Below, in pieces: positions 1-13,048 of a DNA stretch of 64,000 bases. The stretch comes from Halicephalobus mephisto (taxonomy: Eukaryota; Nematoda; Chromadorea; Rhabditida; Panagrolaimidae): assembly GCA_009193035.1 (NCBI GenBank), contig SWDT01000080.1:35772-99771 (forward strand). Direction: 5' to 3'. The translations under genes and the position numbers were made by a program. Within the stretch, counting starts at the first letter, position 1. Each line of letters opens with the position of its first letter. The notes beneath the pieces were generated by a model, which did not search any database, was not told the DNA's origin, and was given only the letters and a program-made list of their open reading frames with translations.

Positions 1-231
1 TGATTTCAACTCCAATGATATCTGACTTTAAAAAATAACATTTCATTCAATCTTTTCGAAATAAATTTTACCATTTTTCAAAACCTATTACTCTAGTATT
101 GACTGTAAAAACTTTCACCAGGCACTTTTGTGTTCAAACGAGATTATTTTGAAGAATTGAGCTAATCATCGAACCATTCGAGACTTTTTTCTGAAGACCT
201 AGAAGTGATTTCGAGACTTTTTTCCGACATT
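1..231. other. 3' flank of the first gene
   Basis: This stretch follows the stop codon of the minus-strand gene that begins at 4046. It is AT-rich, with two similar segments around 185-235 (CGAGACTTTTTTC-like), and shows no open reading frame or RNA gene I can support. Confidence 0.4.
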
Positions 232-3200
232 CTAGAAGAGGCTCCGATCTGGATTCGCTGGAGATGGCTGTTCTTTGATTCCATCCAGCAAATTGGTTTT
301 TCTAAAAAATTTAAATTATTTTAAAAATCGCTTAAAATTTTTAACTTGTATTCTTTAAAACTCAATACCTTACAAAATGGTCCCAACACGAATAAACAGG
401 ATCTTCCAGAATCATGTTATTAAAAAAATTTTTTTCGAAATGGTCTCGAAACGAATTTTAAGTTTTTTAAAACTATTGAAATTTAAAATTCCAAATATTT
501 TCGAAAGTTCTATTTGATTCTAGAAGTTTCTACAGTATCTTAGTCATGTTATTACAAAAATTGAAAATCAATTTTTTCCGAAATGGTCTCGAAACGAAAT
601 TCCATAACTTTTAAGAAATGCTAAAAGTCCTAAATTTGAGATTCTGAAAAATCCTAAACTTTCACAAAATTCAAAAAAGTTTAAAAATCATCCATCAAAT
701 TTTGAAAAAAAGGAAAAATTAAAGTTTTCACCACAAAATCAAAAACAAACCTTAAAATTCCCGTGGGTTTTGTTGCTGAAGAACTTCTGACGGAAGCCGC
801 GTCGTCATCTGAAGAAGCAAAACCCGTATCAATGGCAGAATCTATCATTTGACTAAAATAGGAAAAAATACAAAAAAAAAAAAAAATAAATAAAAATTTA
901 TTTTACAAACCTTGTTGGAGTCGTCAGATTCTGAATCAGATTCACATTTGAAGATGTCGTTGATGACTTGCTGATCCCGCTATCCGTCATCGGATTGGAA
1001 GATCTGTTCGGAGTCTCTAAGAAGGTGTTCGAAGCCACGGGTTTCTCTGGAGAAGGTCGAGAAGCCAGCTCCCACAATCTGAAATTTGAATATTAAAATT
1101 TTATAAAAATTAAAAATGATTATTTTTACAAAATTACCTCAACACAAATTCCTAGTCCTAAAAATTTCTCAGAATTTCGATTTCTAAAATTCTAAGTTTT
1201 CAGAATTTTAATTTTTTTAAATTTTAGGTTTCTAGAATTTTAATTTTTAATAATTCTAAGTTTTCAGAATTTTAATTTTTAATAATTCTAAGTTTTCAGA
1301 ATTTCGATTTTTAATAATTCCAAGTTTTCAGAATTTTAATTTTTAATAATTCTAAGTTTTCATAAGATCCTAGATGCTTCTGGAAAATTCGAAATATTTT
1401 CTATAAAATTGTTCTAATACGAATTTTCAGAAACTTATAGAATCTTAGAGTTCAGATGGTTCTGTTTCTACTAAATTCTAGAAGATTCAACATATAAAAA
1501 TTAAGAATTATCCAACTGTGAATTTTTAAAATTTCCAGAATCTTCAAGTTGAAATAGTTTCAAAAAAAATCTACTAAATTAGGAAATTCTGATTTTTGAA
1601 ACTTCCAAAATATAGAGGATTCTGAAATCTACAGAATTTTACTTTTCTAAAACTTAATAAAAAAAAAGTAAATTACCCATGGGATCTTTTTGAATATTTT
1701 TCTTTGAGTGCAGACATGTTTGATTTTGTGGATCTTCCGGAACAAACAGAAATAACATCACTTCCATCGACATCAGAACTGGCTACGATGACGGAATGGT
1801 ACATGTAGTTCGGGTTTCTCATGCATTTGGAATGGATCAACTGAGCCAAGTCCGCGGCATCTCCGAAAACACTGCCTTCAGGATCAGGGTCCGGAGCCAC
1901 AGAATGACTTGCTTCAGTTGCCGATTCAAACATGTTTTGGAGAGTTTTGAAGGCAGACAGAGCTGAGATATCCGATGGAGTCGGGCTCTTCGCTCCTAAA
2001 AAGGAGTAATAAAAAGTAAAAAGTAAAATTTAAAATTTTTATATCAAAAAACAACCTTTTAATTTCCGTTAAAAAATTAATTCATATATGAAAGCAACTG
2101 AATTTAGTAAAAAGAAATTATTTGAAAATCCATATATGAAAACAACTAATTTCGTAAAATAATATTATTATGAAATGAATTCATTTATACAAGGTATGGA
2201 ATTAATTAGTGCTATGGGAAAAATAATTTACGTGTGAAATTAATTAAATCCGTTCATTAATGCTGTGAGAAATTGATTTATATACGGAAATAATTGAATT
2301 CATTACAATATTATTTAAAAAGCAATTGATATATAGAAATTACCAAATTTTGTAAATAATGTTATTTAGAAACATTTGATATATGAAAATAATTGGACTA
2401 TTTAAATACCATCCCCTTGAAAATAGTTGATATATGAAAGCAGTTAAATTTTGTAAATAGTATCACTTAAAAAGTAATTGATATGTAAAACTTACTTTTT
2501 AGTAGTTGTTCTTCATTTCTAAGAGCTTCTGGGTAATCCGCGAACTCGTCATCCCAGATGGCGTCTCCATCCCAGAGCAATCTAATTTCAGAAGCTTCTG
2601 TTGGAGCTAAACTGATTGCATCGTCCTCGTCTTCTTCTTTTCGCTCTTCTGCTCTTCCGGTTCTTCTCAATCTGGAAGCGGCGGATATGGATGAACTTCC
2701 TCCGATGCTGCTGATATCGTCGAACATTTCGGATCTTATCCTGGTTGCTTGTCTGATCGGAGTCGAATTTAAGTTTAATCCAGCTAATCCTTTTTTCGAA
2801 TCTTCTTCATCCAATTGCAATCGACGATTTGGATTTTCTATAAGTTTGATAAACGTCCCACTGGGTCCTTTGACTTTGATGGATCTCCTCTTCGCCGACG
2901 AACTTGAGCCTTGTTGACTCGTGGATGCTTCATCATCGAATTCATCAACAGATATGATTGTTCGCTTTTCTTCTTCATTGGAGCAGCAAGGATCTAGAGT
3001 CAGAAGTCTGGTGTCACTTCGAGCAAGGAGATCACAATGAGCCCCGTCGAAAATGGTCCAGACAAACCCTTTCCCGAGGTATTTGTTCGCGATTCTGTAA
3101 GCGCAATAGGAGCTGAATCCGGCAATCAAGAGCACTCCACTCGTTCTCGCTGAAAAATCCAAATTATAACATATACAAACAACTAATAAACTAATTATTC

Positions 3201-4046
3201 AATTAATTTTCTTCTTTTTTTGGCGAAAAATTCGAAAGTATAATATAAAAATAAAAAATTATTAAATTAATCCCCATTTATTTTCCCTCAACAAATATGA
3301 GATTTTTAAAGATAAAGTACTTAATAATTGTAAACTAAATGAAATAACCCTTAAATCACGTAGATTTCAAGATTTAAAAAAATTACTCAACTTTGATCTT
3401 GACACTAACGATGATTTCATTGTTTTTAACATAGTTTTAAATAATTTCCGCATGATTTTCGATTATTTTCTTATATCTACAAGATAAAAGAACATCTTAA
3501 CTTCAGTTTAAAAACATATTTCTTAGAAAATAATAAACTTAAATAAAATTATTGCACTAGAATCAACCTAACCATCATCAGTGTCAGAATAAAAGTGAAC
3601 TATTTTTTTTAATCTTTTAGTAGAAATATAAGAGTAAATTTATTTTGAGCATTATATTTTAGATATAAAGAAGTAGATTAAGTTGTTCAATTTTGGTCTC
3701 GACACGAATGACGATTCAAACGCTTCTAACGAAATTTCCGAGCGCTTCTGAGTACTTTATTGATCAGTTTTATATTCGTTAGATAGAGGGTGATCTCAGC
3801 TACAGTTCAAAAAAAAGTTTACCGAAAACCGATAAATTTAAACAAAGTTACAGAGTTTCGAAATTTAATAATTTTATTATTCGCGTCGAGACCAAAAGTG
3901 AACTTGTTTTTTGAACAATCCATGACTTTTGTCTTACCGGAATACTCAATTCTTCCAGATAAGGGAAAAATTTTCAAAACTAAAGTATCCGTAGCAGTGT
4001 CCACAAACCCGTCAGCGAGAGAAAGAAATTCAGATCTTGTGGACAT
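232..4046 (-). CDS. Uncharacterised single-pass membrane protein, six exons, 473 aa
   Basis: I read six exons on the minus strand: 4046-3938, 3149-2496, 1995-1677, 1078-911, 852-751 and 301-232. Each junction has a GT donor and a TTTCAG/TTTTAG-type acceptor, and phases agree across all five introns to a TAG at 234-232 (1422 nt, 473 residues). The start is the ATG at 4046; a short upstream ATG-TGA lies just before it. Residues about 37-60 form one hydrophobic segment (starting ARTSGVLLIAGF), preceded by a short N-terminus. The rest is hydrophilic, rich in Ser, Glu, Asp and Arg, and looks largely disordered, with an acidic WDGDAIWDDEF patch near residue 240. I recognise no domain and assign no function. 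A single-exon start inside exon 2 at 3162 was rejected because that ATG overlaps a perfect acceptor. Introns are filled with AT-rich repeats. The gene structure is well supported; function is unknown. Confidence 0.72.
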
Positions 4047-4779
4047 TGTAACAATTAACAGTATAACTATGAACAATTCACATCACAACAGTAATACCAC
4101 CACTGAAATAATAAAAATATAATAACTTTAAAGTTCACGACCTCAACCACGCTCACAAGAAAGAAATTTCGAAAATACCAAGTTCAAGATCGATTGGATG
4201 AAAGACGACGAAGAATGGCTAATCCATAAAGTCAAAAAAGTGATAAAGTAAAGATAAAACTGCTAGATCAAGGGAGACAGCTGCTGCAACGTCTATGGGG
4301 GGAGTTTATAGACAAGCTTTCAACCACAGGAAATCATTTTCCAAAAATAAAACTAGAGTAGACTGATTTCATAATAATTGGATTTTAATGAAACATTCTG
4401 AAACTTAAAAATTTTATAAAACATAATGGAGTATTTTAGAACCTTGTAGAATATCAAAAAATCCAATAGAGATTCTCAAAGTCTTCGGAATATAAAAGGA
4501 ATCTCTAAGATCTCATGGAAGATGATGAAATTTCTGAAAACTTTACAGATCCTAAAATTTTTAGAATCGTAAAAACTCCTAGAATCCTCGGGAATTCAGG
4601 AACAATTTGTACAACTTTTCAGAATTTTATGGAAACTTTTACGGTACAATAGGTGATTCTGAAAGCTTCGAAGGTATTATAGACGATTCCAGAATTCACA
4701 ATTTTGTGCAAATTCTAAAAAGCCAATAATTCTACGTTTCTAAAACTCAAAAAATTCATTTCAAGACAAACTCGTAACG
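4047..4779. other. Intergenic / upstream region of the first minus-strand gene
   Basis: Positions 4047-4370 are less AT-rich than the surroundings and sit upstream of the minus-strand start at 4046, so they may hold the promoter and 5' UTR; a TTTCAG-like acceptor on the minus strand near 4105 could be a 5' UTR intron or a trans-splice site. Positions 4380-4750 are AT-rich sequence with loose repetition of AGAATCTT/GGAATTC-like words and no gene that I can see. Confidence 0.35.
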
Positions 4780-7700
4780 TCATTTATTTCGGATTTTTAC
4801 AATGATGTGACTCGTCCCAATCATGTGGTCAGTTGTGCTTTGCCAGCTGTCAATGACCGGGAGCGCAAGACAAATGATCTCCAAGGGAATATTGACTTTA
4901 GGAACCCGGGATAACTCAAGGTTACAGACAATTGATCCAAATCGATATCCAGTACAATAGAAAAATAAACAACCTACAAAAAAAAGTTCGATTACAACCG
5001 GAAGATGGTTTACAAAGTGCAGGATCTTTCTTTGAAGATCAAACAAAGCCAGACAAGGCTCAAATTCCCGATCGCCTGAGGGAAAGTTTGTTTACCTAAA
5101 TTTTTAGGACTACAAAAGGTGTATTTTTTCAAATGAGTTTAGATTCACAAAATGGTTCAAATTCGAAAAATTAATAATTTTAAAAATTAAAAAATTAAAA
5201 AAATCGAAAATTAATAGAAAAATGAAAAATAAAATTTTCGCAATATAATCTCAAGAAGAATTTTGAAAGTACTTATTAAAATTTCAGAATTTTTAGGATT
5301 TTTAAAGAGTTTCTATGATTCTTGAAGATTCTAAAAAATTTCAGAATTTTTAGGATTTTTAAAAATTCCAAAATTCATCTGGATTCTAAAATTCGAGAAT
5401 CTTCCACTAGATTCCAAGACTCCATGAAATTTTAGAAATTTTCAGAATTTTCCATTGGATTCTGGAAGATTCTAGAAAATTTCAAAATATTTTTTAAAAT
5501 TTCAGAAATTTACACCAAATTTTAAACGACTTTAGAGGCTTCTGTGAAAATTTTTAAGTTACACAAACTAAAATCTGCAAGATTTCGTAATATTCTAAGT
5601 TTTTCATAATTCTAGAATTTTTTTAAAATTATTTAAAATTCAAAAAAATTTCAAAATCTTTTTACTTAATTCTCAAAAATTCCAAAAAAGTTCCGCAAAA
5701 ATCAGTCAATAAAAACATAAAAACCGCAATTGTGTTCGATCAAGAAAGTCGAAAATTTTCGAATTCCTGTTTACCTAGAAAACTCTAATTTTGGTTTCAA
5801 TTGACTCACAAGGTCAAAAGGATTAAACAAGGTCATTTCGAATTATTCAATAAAACTATTTTTTAAAAGTGTTTATGGCATTTTTATTGTAAAATAAAAA
5901 ATAATCAAAAAAAAATAAAAAAAATTTCTAAAATTAAAAAAAATCAAAAATATTCAAAATTATTTAAAATTATTTAAAATTAAAAAAACCAAAAATATTT
6001 AAAAATTTTATTTTTCTAAAATTATTTAAAATTAAAAAATCAAAAATATTCAAAATTATTTAAAATTAAAAAAATCAAAAATATTTTTAAAATTTCTAAA
6101 ATAAAAAATTATTTTTAAATTTTTTAAAATGGAAACAGGTGACCCTATCTTTTACATTTAAAATTAAAATGGACGTAAGTGTTCAAGATCGAAAGTTAAC
6201 TCCGTGATTTTTTGAAAGTAATCTTTGTAAAATTTTCTCATCGTCGACGTGAGAGTTGCAGAAAAACGAGAAAAGTAAATTTTTCTATTTCCACCTGTTT
6301 GACAATTATCTTAAATCGCAATTTATTTTTAAATTTTTTTGAAATTTTTAAAAAATTATTTTTTTGGAATTTTTAAAAATTATTTTTTTGAAATTTTTTA
6401 AACATTATTTTTTTGGAATTTTTAAAAAATTATTTTTTTCATTTTAAAAAAGTAATGTGAATTATGATTTTTGAGTACTGTAATAAGTGATTATTAATTC
6501 TAGAAAATTGTGTATTTATTTCGATTTAAATATTTTTAGATTAATTTAAAAATATTTTTTAAAATTGATTCAGAAATTGTGGAAAATTGCGAAATCGTCA
6601 CGTAGGATATTTTACTTTTTAAGAAATCCCGAAAATTCGTGTCGGGATAATTCCGCACTAAAAATTGTTTTTAATTTTTATAAAAGTAGAATTTCGGAAA
6701 AAATATTTAAACTTTCAAATTTCAAATGCTTCTAAAAATTCCAAACTTTCGTGTCAGGACCATTTCGTAGGAATTTTTAATTTTCCGAATTTCTTGAAGT
6801 TTCTAAAGTCCTTCAGAATCCAACGAAAACTTCCGAAGTCAAAGATTCTAAAAAATTTTAAACTTTCGTTTCAGGACCATTTCGTAAAAAAATTTCAAAA
6901 TTCCTTGATTTTTGAATTTTTCCACGTTTGAAATTATTTTAAATTTTAATTTATTTCTAAAACAAACTTTAGTGTGGATTTTCTCAAAATTTAAATAAAA
7001 ACTTGTGGAATTTTATTTTTTCAAATCCACCCAAAAACAAAGTTTATCTGGTCCTTCCTTCCAATGCCTAAGGGACTCAGGAAGCTAAATTGATCAATTT
7101 TCTTGTTTTAGTCAACTCAGCTGAGTCAAAACCAACTTTCCAAAAACGGAAAACTAAAAATAATCCATAGTTGTCGAAAAAGTTTGTTTTTTTAATTTCT
7201 GGAACAAATCTAATAAGTAATGCAGAATTTATGTGCACATACATATATGCTTATATACGCATAATATGAATATACATAGATATATCTATGTACACATATA
7301 TATACATAGATATATAGATATATAGATATATATACATAGATGTGCCTATATACCCATTCCTAGACAGATATGCATATATGTATGCATATTATATATATAC
7401 ATACACACGTACGCATTTCATGCATATATACATATATATATATATATACATACATATATACATACATATATATATACATATATATATACATACATACATA
7501 TATACATACATATATACATACATACATATATACATACATATATACATAAGTATTCCTATAGACTTATATACACATATATGTACATAATGCACACACATAT
7601 ACTATGATATGCATATATACTTACATAGACATATGTATGCACCTATACACTGCTCACAAGACAAGAAAACGTCAAGCACAGTACCTACTTGTTCACTCGC

Positions 7701-10088
7701 GTTCCTACTACTTCTTAAGCTGATAACTATCAAACCTTCTATCCATAACATGATCCTTTTAACCAAGAGTATTTAAACCCGATTTTCTTAATCTAGTATA
7801 TATCCTCAGTGATCCCACGGTAGATTCGTATTTTCTATCGTATCGATGTTGTTCATAAAGATTTTAAACACGAATATATATGAATATAGGTGGTTATATA
7901 TGCATGTATGATGCATAATTCAAGGAAACTAAAAATACTCTGAAATTTTTCGAAAATTTCAAAAACGGCTGTCAAATAGAAAACCTCTCGAGAAATGCGC
8001 AAGAATACTTAGTTTTCGACACTTGACATTTGGAGAAGATCTAGGAAAGTAGTTTGAACTACAAATTGAGTACTGAAGACGAAGATAACTAAACATAAAT
8101 AAAATTACTACAACAATTAAATAAGAAAACAATTAAGACAAAAATCGTTAAAATTTATGATGCAATAATCAATATATTGCATAAATTAAAACTTCGGTAC
8201 TACGAAGTACAAAAAAACTTTAAAATTGATATATGAAACATGTCGAGTATTTAACTGAAAGTCACGGAAAATCGATAAAGTCGCTGATAAGCTAATCGAT
8301 ATGGATTACATATAGAAACCGAGGAATTCCTTAACTTGCCCAAATTTAACACTACAAAGTACAGAAATAAAAAGAATCGAAAATTTAGGTATAAATAAAA
8401 AATAACATATAGTTGATAAGATATCAATGTAAAATTTAAAATAATTTAAGATTTTGTAATTCAAAAATTGAGTGAAAAAAGATTTAAATTCATATATCGA
8501 AATTGTCTGAAAATAGAAATTAATAAAGTTTAAAATTTTTGAAATTCTTCAAATTTAAAAACTGAATGAAAAAGATTGAAATTCATATATCGAAATTTTC
8601 TGGAAATAATCGTCAGAAAAAATATGATTAATAAAAATTTCTTAATTTTTTCAACTTTTTTAATTTAAAAATTGAGTGAAAAAGACTGAAATCCATATGT
8701 GGAAACTACTTGCAAAATGCGAAATAAGTTCCGTTATTTGCACCTTAAATCTCCCAAATCTGATCGGATCAACTTTATCCCGACGAATGAAAAACTCACT
8801 TAGCATTCCGATGGAGCACTGATCGGCTTCAATCGAGAACCCCATCTGCGTGATTAGTTGTCTGGTTTCTCCTGTGATTCTGGCTTCCAGGAACAAAACC
8901 GGAAAAGTTCCGGAAAAGGCACTACTTGGAATTAGCGCCATTACTGTATCAAGGCACTTTTTGGATTTTATCTAGCTAGAAGACGAAAGACAAAGGCATT
9001 CCCGCAGCCGGAACCGGCCGATCCGCCGTGGTCTGTCCGGGCTCTCGAGGTCTTCCGGAGCTGAAAGTAAAAGTATCAGTAAGAACCCGACCACGCAGAG
9101 CAAATAACCGCCATAATCCCTGACGAGACACAAATAGGACAAATCGGGGATTGCAAAAATGACCAAAGGATACGAAACAGAAAACTAGTCTCCCTATTAT
9201 AAAAATCAGAAAATTTTTAAAATTTCTAAAATATTAATTTCTTAAAATTCTTAAAACATTAATTTTTAGAATTTCTAAAATATTAATTTTTAAAAATTTC
9301 TAAAATATTAATTTTTAAAAATTTCTAAAACATTAATTTTTAAAAATTCCTAAAATATTAATTTCTTAATTTTTCTAATATTAATTTTTAAAAATTCCTA
9401 AAATATTAATTTTTAAAATTTAAACAAAATTATCCCAGCATGAATTTCTAAAATATTAAGCATTTCGAAATTTCATTATTGTAAAAATTTTAATTTTTAT
9501 CACGAAATTGTCTCAATCTGGATTTTATGGATTTTTCAGAATGTACTAAAATTCTCAATTTTAGAGGATTTTAAAACTTTTCAGTAAGTTCCGAAAAATA
9601 AAATTCCATATATGAAATCATGGGGATTTTTAATTTCATATATCGAATTTTTATAACTTTTAATAACCTATGAAATCCATATAATATTATACTAAAATAA
9701 ATAGTTCCATATATGGAAAATAAACCAAGTTTAATAATTTCATATATCGAATTTTTATAAACTTTAATAACCTTAGAAATCCATATAATCTAATCCTAAA
9801 ATAAATAGTTCCATATATGGAAAATGAACCATGTTTAATAATTTCATATATGAAATTTTTATAACTTTTAATAATCTTTAAAATCCATATAATCTAATCC
9901 TAAAATAAATAGTTTCATATATGGAAAATAAACTAAGTTTAATAATTTCATATATGAAATTTTTATAATTTTTAATAACCTTTGAAATCCATATAATCTA
10001 ATCCTAAACCACATAATTCCGCGCAAAAAATCAACCCCGTTCAATCGATCAGTTTGACGCCAGACTTACGTGGACCAGTTGCAGCCAT
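4780..10088 (-). CDS. Tentative three-exon gene for a 152-aa membrane protein
   Basis: Proposed exons on the minus strand are 10088-10070 (ATG, six codons), 8943-8800 and 5075-4780. Donors are GTAAGT and GTGAGT, the last acceptor is CCCTCAG, and phases agree (459 nt). The last exon is the best supported: an open frame of 98 codons with even codon use and a hydrophobic stretch ([18 protein letters not shown]) around residue 85, ending at TAA 4780. The middle exon has a weak acceptor (GATACAG). A competing acceptor with a better pyrimidine tract lies near 9062, but reading from it hits TAG after about 30 codons. The 3.7-kb second intron contains a microsatellite and AT-rich tandem repeats. I do not recognise the family. 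The three pieces could also belong to different genes. Confidence 0.35.
5880..6450. repeat. AT-rich low-complexity tandem sequence
   Basis: Imperfect repeats of ATTTAAAATTAAAAAAATCAAAAAT-like words occupy 5880-6130, and a second block of about 35-bp units rich in TTTTTGGAATTTTTAAAAAATT occupies 6310-6450. Both lie in the proposed second intron of the gene ending at 4780. Confidence 0.6.
7225..7645. repeat. TATACA/TACATA microsatellite
   Basis: About 400 bp of ACATATAT/ATACATAC-type short repeats, purest between about 7425 and 7550. The open frames here on both strands, such as long runs of Tyr and Ile, are artefacts of the repeat and are not genes. Confidence 0.9.
9200..10015. repeat. Two tandem arrays in a proposed intron
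   Basis: Positions 9200-9420 repeat a unit of about 35 bp (TCTAAAATATTAATTTTTAA). Positions 9600-10015 hold about four copies of a unit of roughly 100 bp marked by TTCCATATATGGAAAATAAA and TTTCATATATGAAATTT, each copy containing a short palindrome around CATATATG. Confidence 0.65.
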
Positions 10089-11711
10089 GGTTCTTCGGGC
10101 TTTTGTGCGAATTTCTAGTTCGAGCAGACTTCCGCAAAACGAAAAAACTCAAATGAATATTCAAAAGACCTCTTGAGCAATTTTTTCATCCCAAAGGTTT
10201 TTGGCAAAATCTCTCTAAAAAGACAAAATTCGTCATTTTTGACGGAATTTTAAAAAATAAAAATTGATAGTTTTTATTTGAAAAAAGATCAATAACTCAA
10301 AAAACGACTTGACTGGCATTTTGTTTTGGAGCAATTTTCGGTTTTTTCGACGACTAAAAAGGAATTTCATTAACGCTCCGGAGAAAGCAAAAAACCGGGG
10401 GATTTAGGGTTCTAGAGGGATAGGGTTTTAGGGTATTCAGAAAATAGGTGGTTTTAGGGTTCTGGAAGGATAGGGTTTCAGGGTATTCAAAAATAAGTGG
10501 TTTTAGGATTCTGGAGGGACAGAGCTTTAGAGTATTCAGAAAATAGATGGATATAGGGTTCTGGAAGGATAGGGTTTCAGGGTATTCAAAAAATAGGGGG
10601 TTTTAGGATTCTGAAGGGACAGAGTTTGAGGGTATTCAGAAAGTAATTGATTATAGGATTCTGGAGGGACAGAGTTCCAGGGTATTCAAAAATAAGTGGT
10701 TTTAGGATTCTGGAGGGACAGAGTTTTAGGGTATTCAAAAAATAAGTGGTTTTAGGGTTCTGGAGAGCTAAGGAGATTTTAAAATTTTAGAAATAAGAAA
10801 TTTTCGAATTTTCTAGTTTTCTAGAATTTTATACAATTTTCTGAAGCCTTCTGAAAATTTATATAATTTTCTAAAGCTTTTCAGAATTTTAAAAAACCTG
10901 GTCTTCTAGAATTTCACAGAATTTTCTAAAACTTTCCATAATTAAAAAAAATAAAAATATCTAAAATTGAAAATTTCAAAAATTCGTAAAAAATCGATTT
11001 TTAAATTTGACTTTAATTTAATTAATAAATTAAAAACGAAACTATAAAAATTCAATTTCAACAAAGGTTTCGTTGAAATTTTTTATAAAAAAAATTTAAA
11101 AAATTTAAAAATTTAAAAAAATAAAAAAAAAAACAAAAAAAATTTAAAAATTTAAAAAAATAAAAAAAAACAAAAAAAATTTAAAAATTTAAAAATTGAA
11201 AAAATAAAAAAAATTTAAAAAACAAAAAAAACAAAAAAAATTTAAAAAATTGAAAACCGGAAATTGGTCGAAACAAGCCGAATCTGTGGCAGAAATCCGA
11301 TACGAAAATTTTCCAATTGCCATTTCCGAAAACCCATCTAAAACTAAACAAAATTTAAAAAATTAAAAAAAATATTTTTCATTTTAAAAAAATTTTTTAA
11401 TTTAAAAGGAAATTTTTTTTATTATAGAAGAAAAAATTTTTTATTTTAGAAAAATTTGTTTTTAATTTTAGAAAATTTTTTTTTATTTTAGAAAAATTTT
11501 AATTTTTAAAAGAATTTTTTTCTATTAGAAAAATTTTTATTTTAGAAAATTTTTATTTTTGAAAGAATTTTTTTTATTTTAGAAAAATTTTTATTTTTGA
11601 AAGAATTTTTTTTATTTTAGAAGAAAAAATTTTTTATTTTAGAAGAAAAAATTTGTTTTTTATTTTGGAAAATTTTTTATTTTAGAAAGAATTTTTTTTT
11701 TTGGAAGAAAT
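10089..11711. repeat. Intergenic region with a 55-60 bp tandem array and poly-A/T rich DNA
   Basis: At 10395-10770 about seven copies of a 55-60 bp unit carry GGTTTTAGGATTCTGGAGGG and GGGTATTCAAAAAAT. Occasional TTAGGG words arise inside that unit and are not a telomere. From 10790 the sequence is AT-rich, then nearly pure A/T (11060-11250 and 11350-11700, TTTTAGAAAAATTT-type units). I see no gene. Confidence 0.6.
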
Positions 11712-12032
11712 TTAAAAATATCGGAAATTGAAACTAATTCGATTAGGATTACTTGGAGGACATTGATTTAACGCAATTCTGAACAAAGAGTTCAAAGAAG
11801 TAATTTTTTTCTCGAACGGAAAAGTACTAGTTTGTCTGCAGAAACTAGTGCCGACGGCACTGGCATTGAGAAACACGTCAACTAAGGAGGACAAACATCT
11901 GTCGCGAAATGGCCTGTCCTTGTAGAGCCACTCATCTGGCTCGGACAGAGATATTCGAAATGGACGAGTCTCAAGTTGCTTCTTCCAAAAAACAAATCCG
12001 GGAATAATGTTAATCCGGTTCAATACTTTCAT
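11712..12032 (-). CDS. Hypothetical ORF, 106 aa
   Basis: An open frame from ATG at 12032 to TAA at 11712 on the minus strand. It stands out because the flanking kilobases are near-pure A/T, while this stretch has ordinary base composition and a varied amino-acid mix with four cysteines. It contains no hydrophobic segment and no motif that I recognise. No clear splice acceptor precedes the ATG, so it would be a single-exon gene or an orphan exon. A partial copy of its beginning (TTAATCCGGTTCAATA) reappears at 12600-12640. It could be a decayed fragment of a gene inserted in repetitive DNA. Confidence 0.3.
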   Translation of the reverse strand: MKVLNRINIIPGFVFWKKQLETRPFRISLSEPDEWLYKDRPFRDRCLSSLVDVFLNASAVGTSFCRQTSTFPFEKKITSLNSLFRIALNQCPPSNPNRISFNFRYF

Positions 12033-13048
12033 CAAAAATAATTTTTAAATAAAATTAAAAAACAATAAATAATTTCAAGAAAATTTTTAAAGATTTTATT
12101 TTTATAAAAAAAAAGAAATTTAAAAATTTTATAAAATTTAAAAAAAGAGATTTTTAAAAATTTTATTTTTATAAAAAAAAGAGAAATTTAAAGATTTTAT
12201 TTTTATAAAAAAAGAGATTTTTAAAAATTTTATTTTTATAAAAAAAGAGATTTTTAAAGATTTTATAAAATTTTAAAAAAAAATTAATTTAAAAAATTCC
12301 ATAAAATTAAAAAAAAATAATTTAAAGATTTTTATGAAAATAAAAAAAAAGAATTTTATAAAATTACAAAAAAGAGAATTTAAAAAATTTTATAAAATTT
12401 AAAAAAAATAATTTTTAAAATTACAAAAATATTTAAAGATTTTTATAATTTTTATAAAATTTAAAAAAATAATTTACAAAATTTAAAAACTTGATTTTTG
12501 TAAAATTTTAAAAAATTTTAAATAAAATTAAAATGAATAGTTACACAAAAATAAAAAATAAATTATTTAAAAAGTGAAAATTTTATGAACTTTTACACAG
12601 TTAATCCGGTTCAATAATTTTATCAATAAATTTTTTTATTTTTTCATAAAACTTAAATATTATTAAATAACTCTAAACATTCATAAAAATATAAAAAAAT
12701 AATTTTTAAAAAATTTAGAAAAAATAATTTTTAAAAAATAAAAAAAAATAATTTTCAATAAATTAAAAAAAAATAATTTTCAAAAAAAAAAAAATAATTT
12801 CTAAAAAATTAAAAAAAATAATTTTCAAAAAATAAAAAAAAAATTATTTAAATTTGTTTTATAAAAAATGTAAATGAAAATTTTATAAAAATTTTTAGAA
12901 AAATTTCGTAATTTTCAATAATGTTTAAAAAAAGAAAATTTGTATAAAAGTGATAATTTTGGATTTGAAATTTAATAGGGATTTGTTTAAAAACAAGACT
13001 GAATTTGAGGAAAAATTAGTTTTGAAATTGTCGTTAAAAAAAAAGATC
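12033..13048. repeat. Near-pure A/T low-complexity DNA
   Basis: Units of about 40-50 bp built from AGATTTTTAAAAATTTTATTTTTATAAAAAA and AATAATTTTCAAAAAATTAAAA fill 12060-12870. No coding or RNA feature is visible. Confidence 0.7.

Noticed and set aside
7342..7598. Open frames rich in Tyr and Ile on both strands
   Set aside because: They are translations of the TATACA microsatellite.
10395..10770. TTAGGG words suggesting an internal telomere tract
   Set aside because: They occur inside a 55-60 bp repeat unit and not as head-to-tail hexamers; nematode telomeres are usually TTAGGC.
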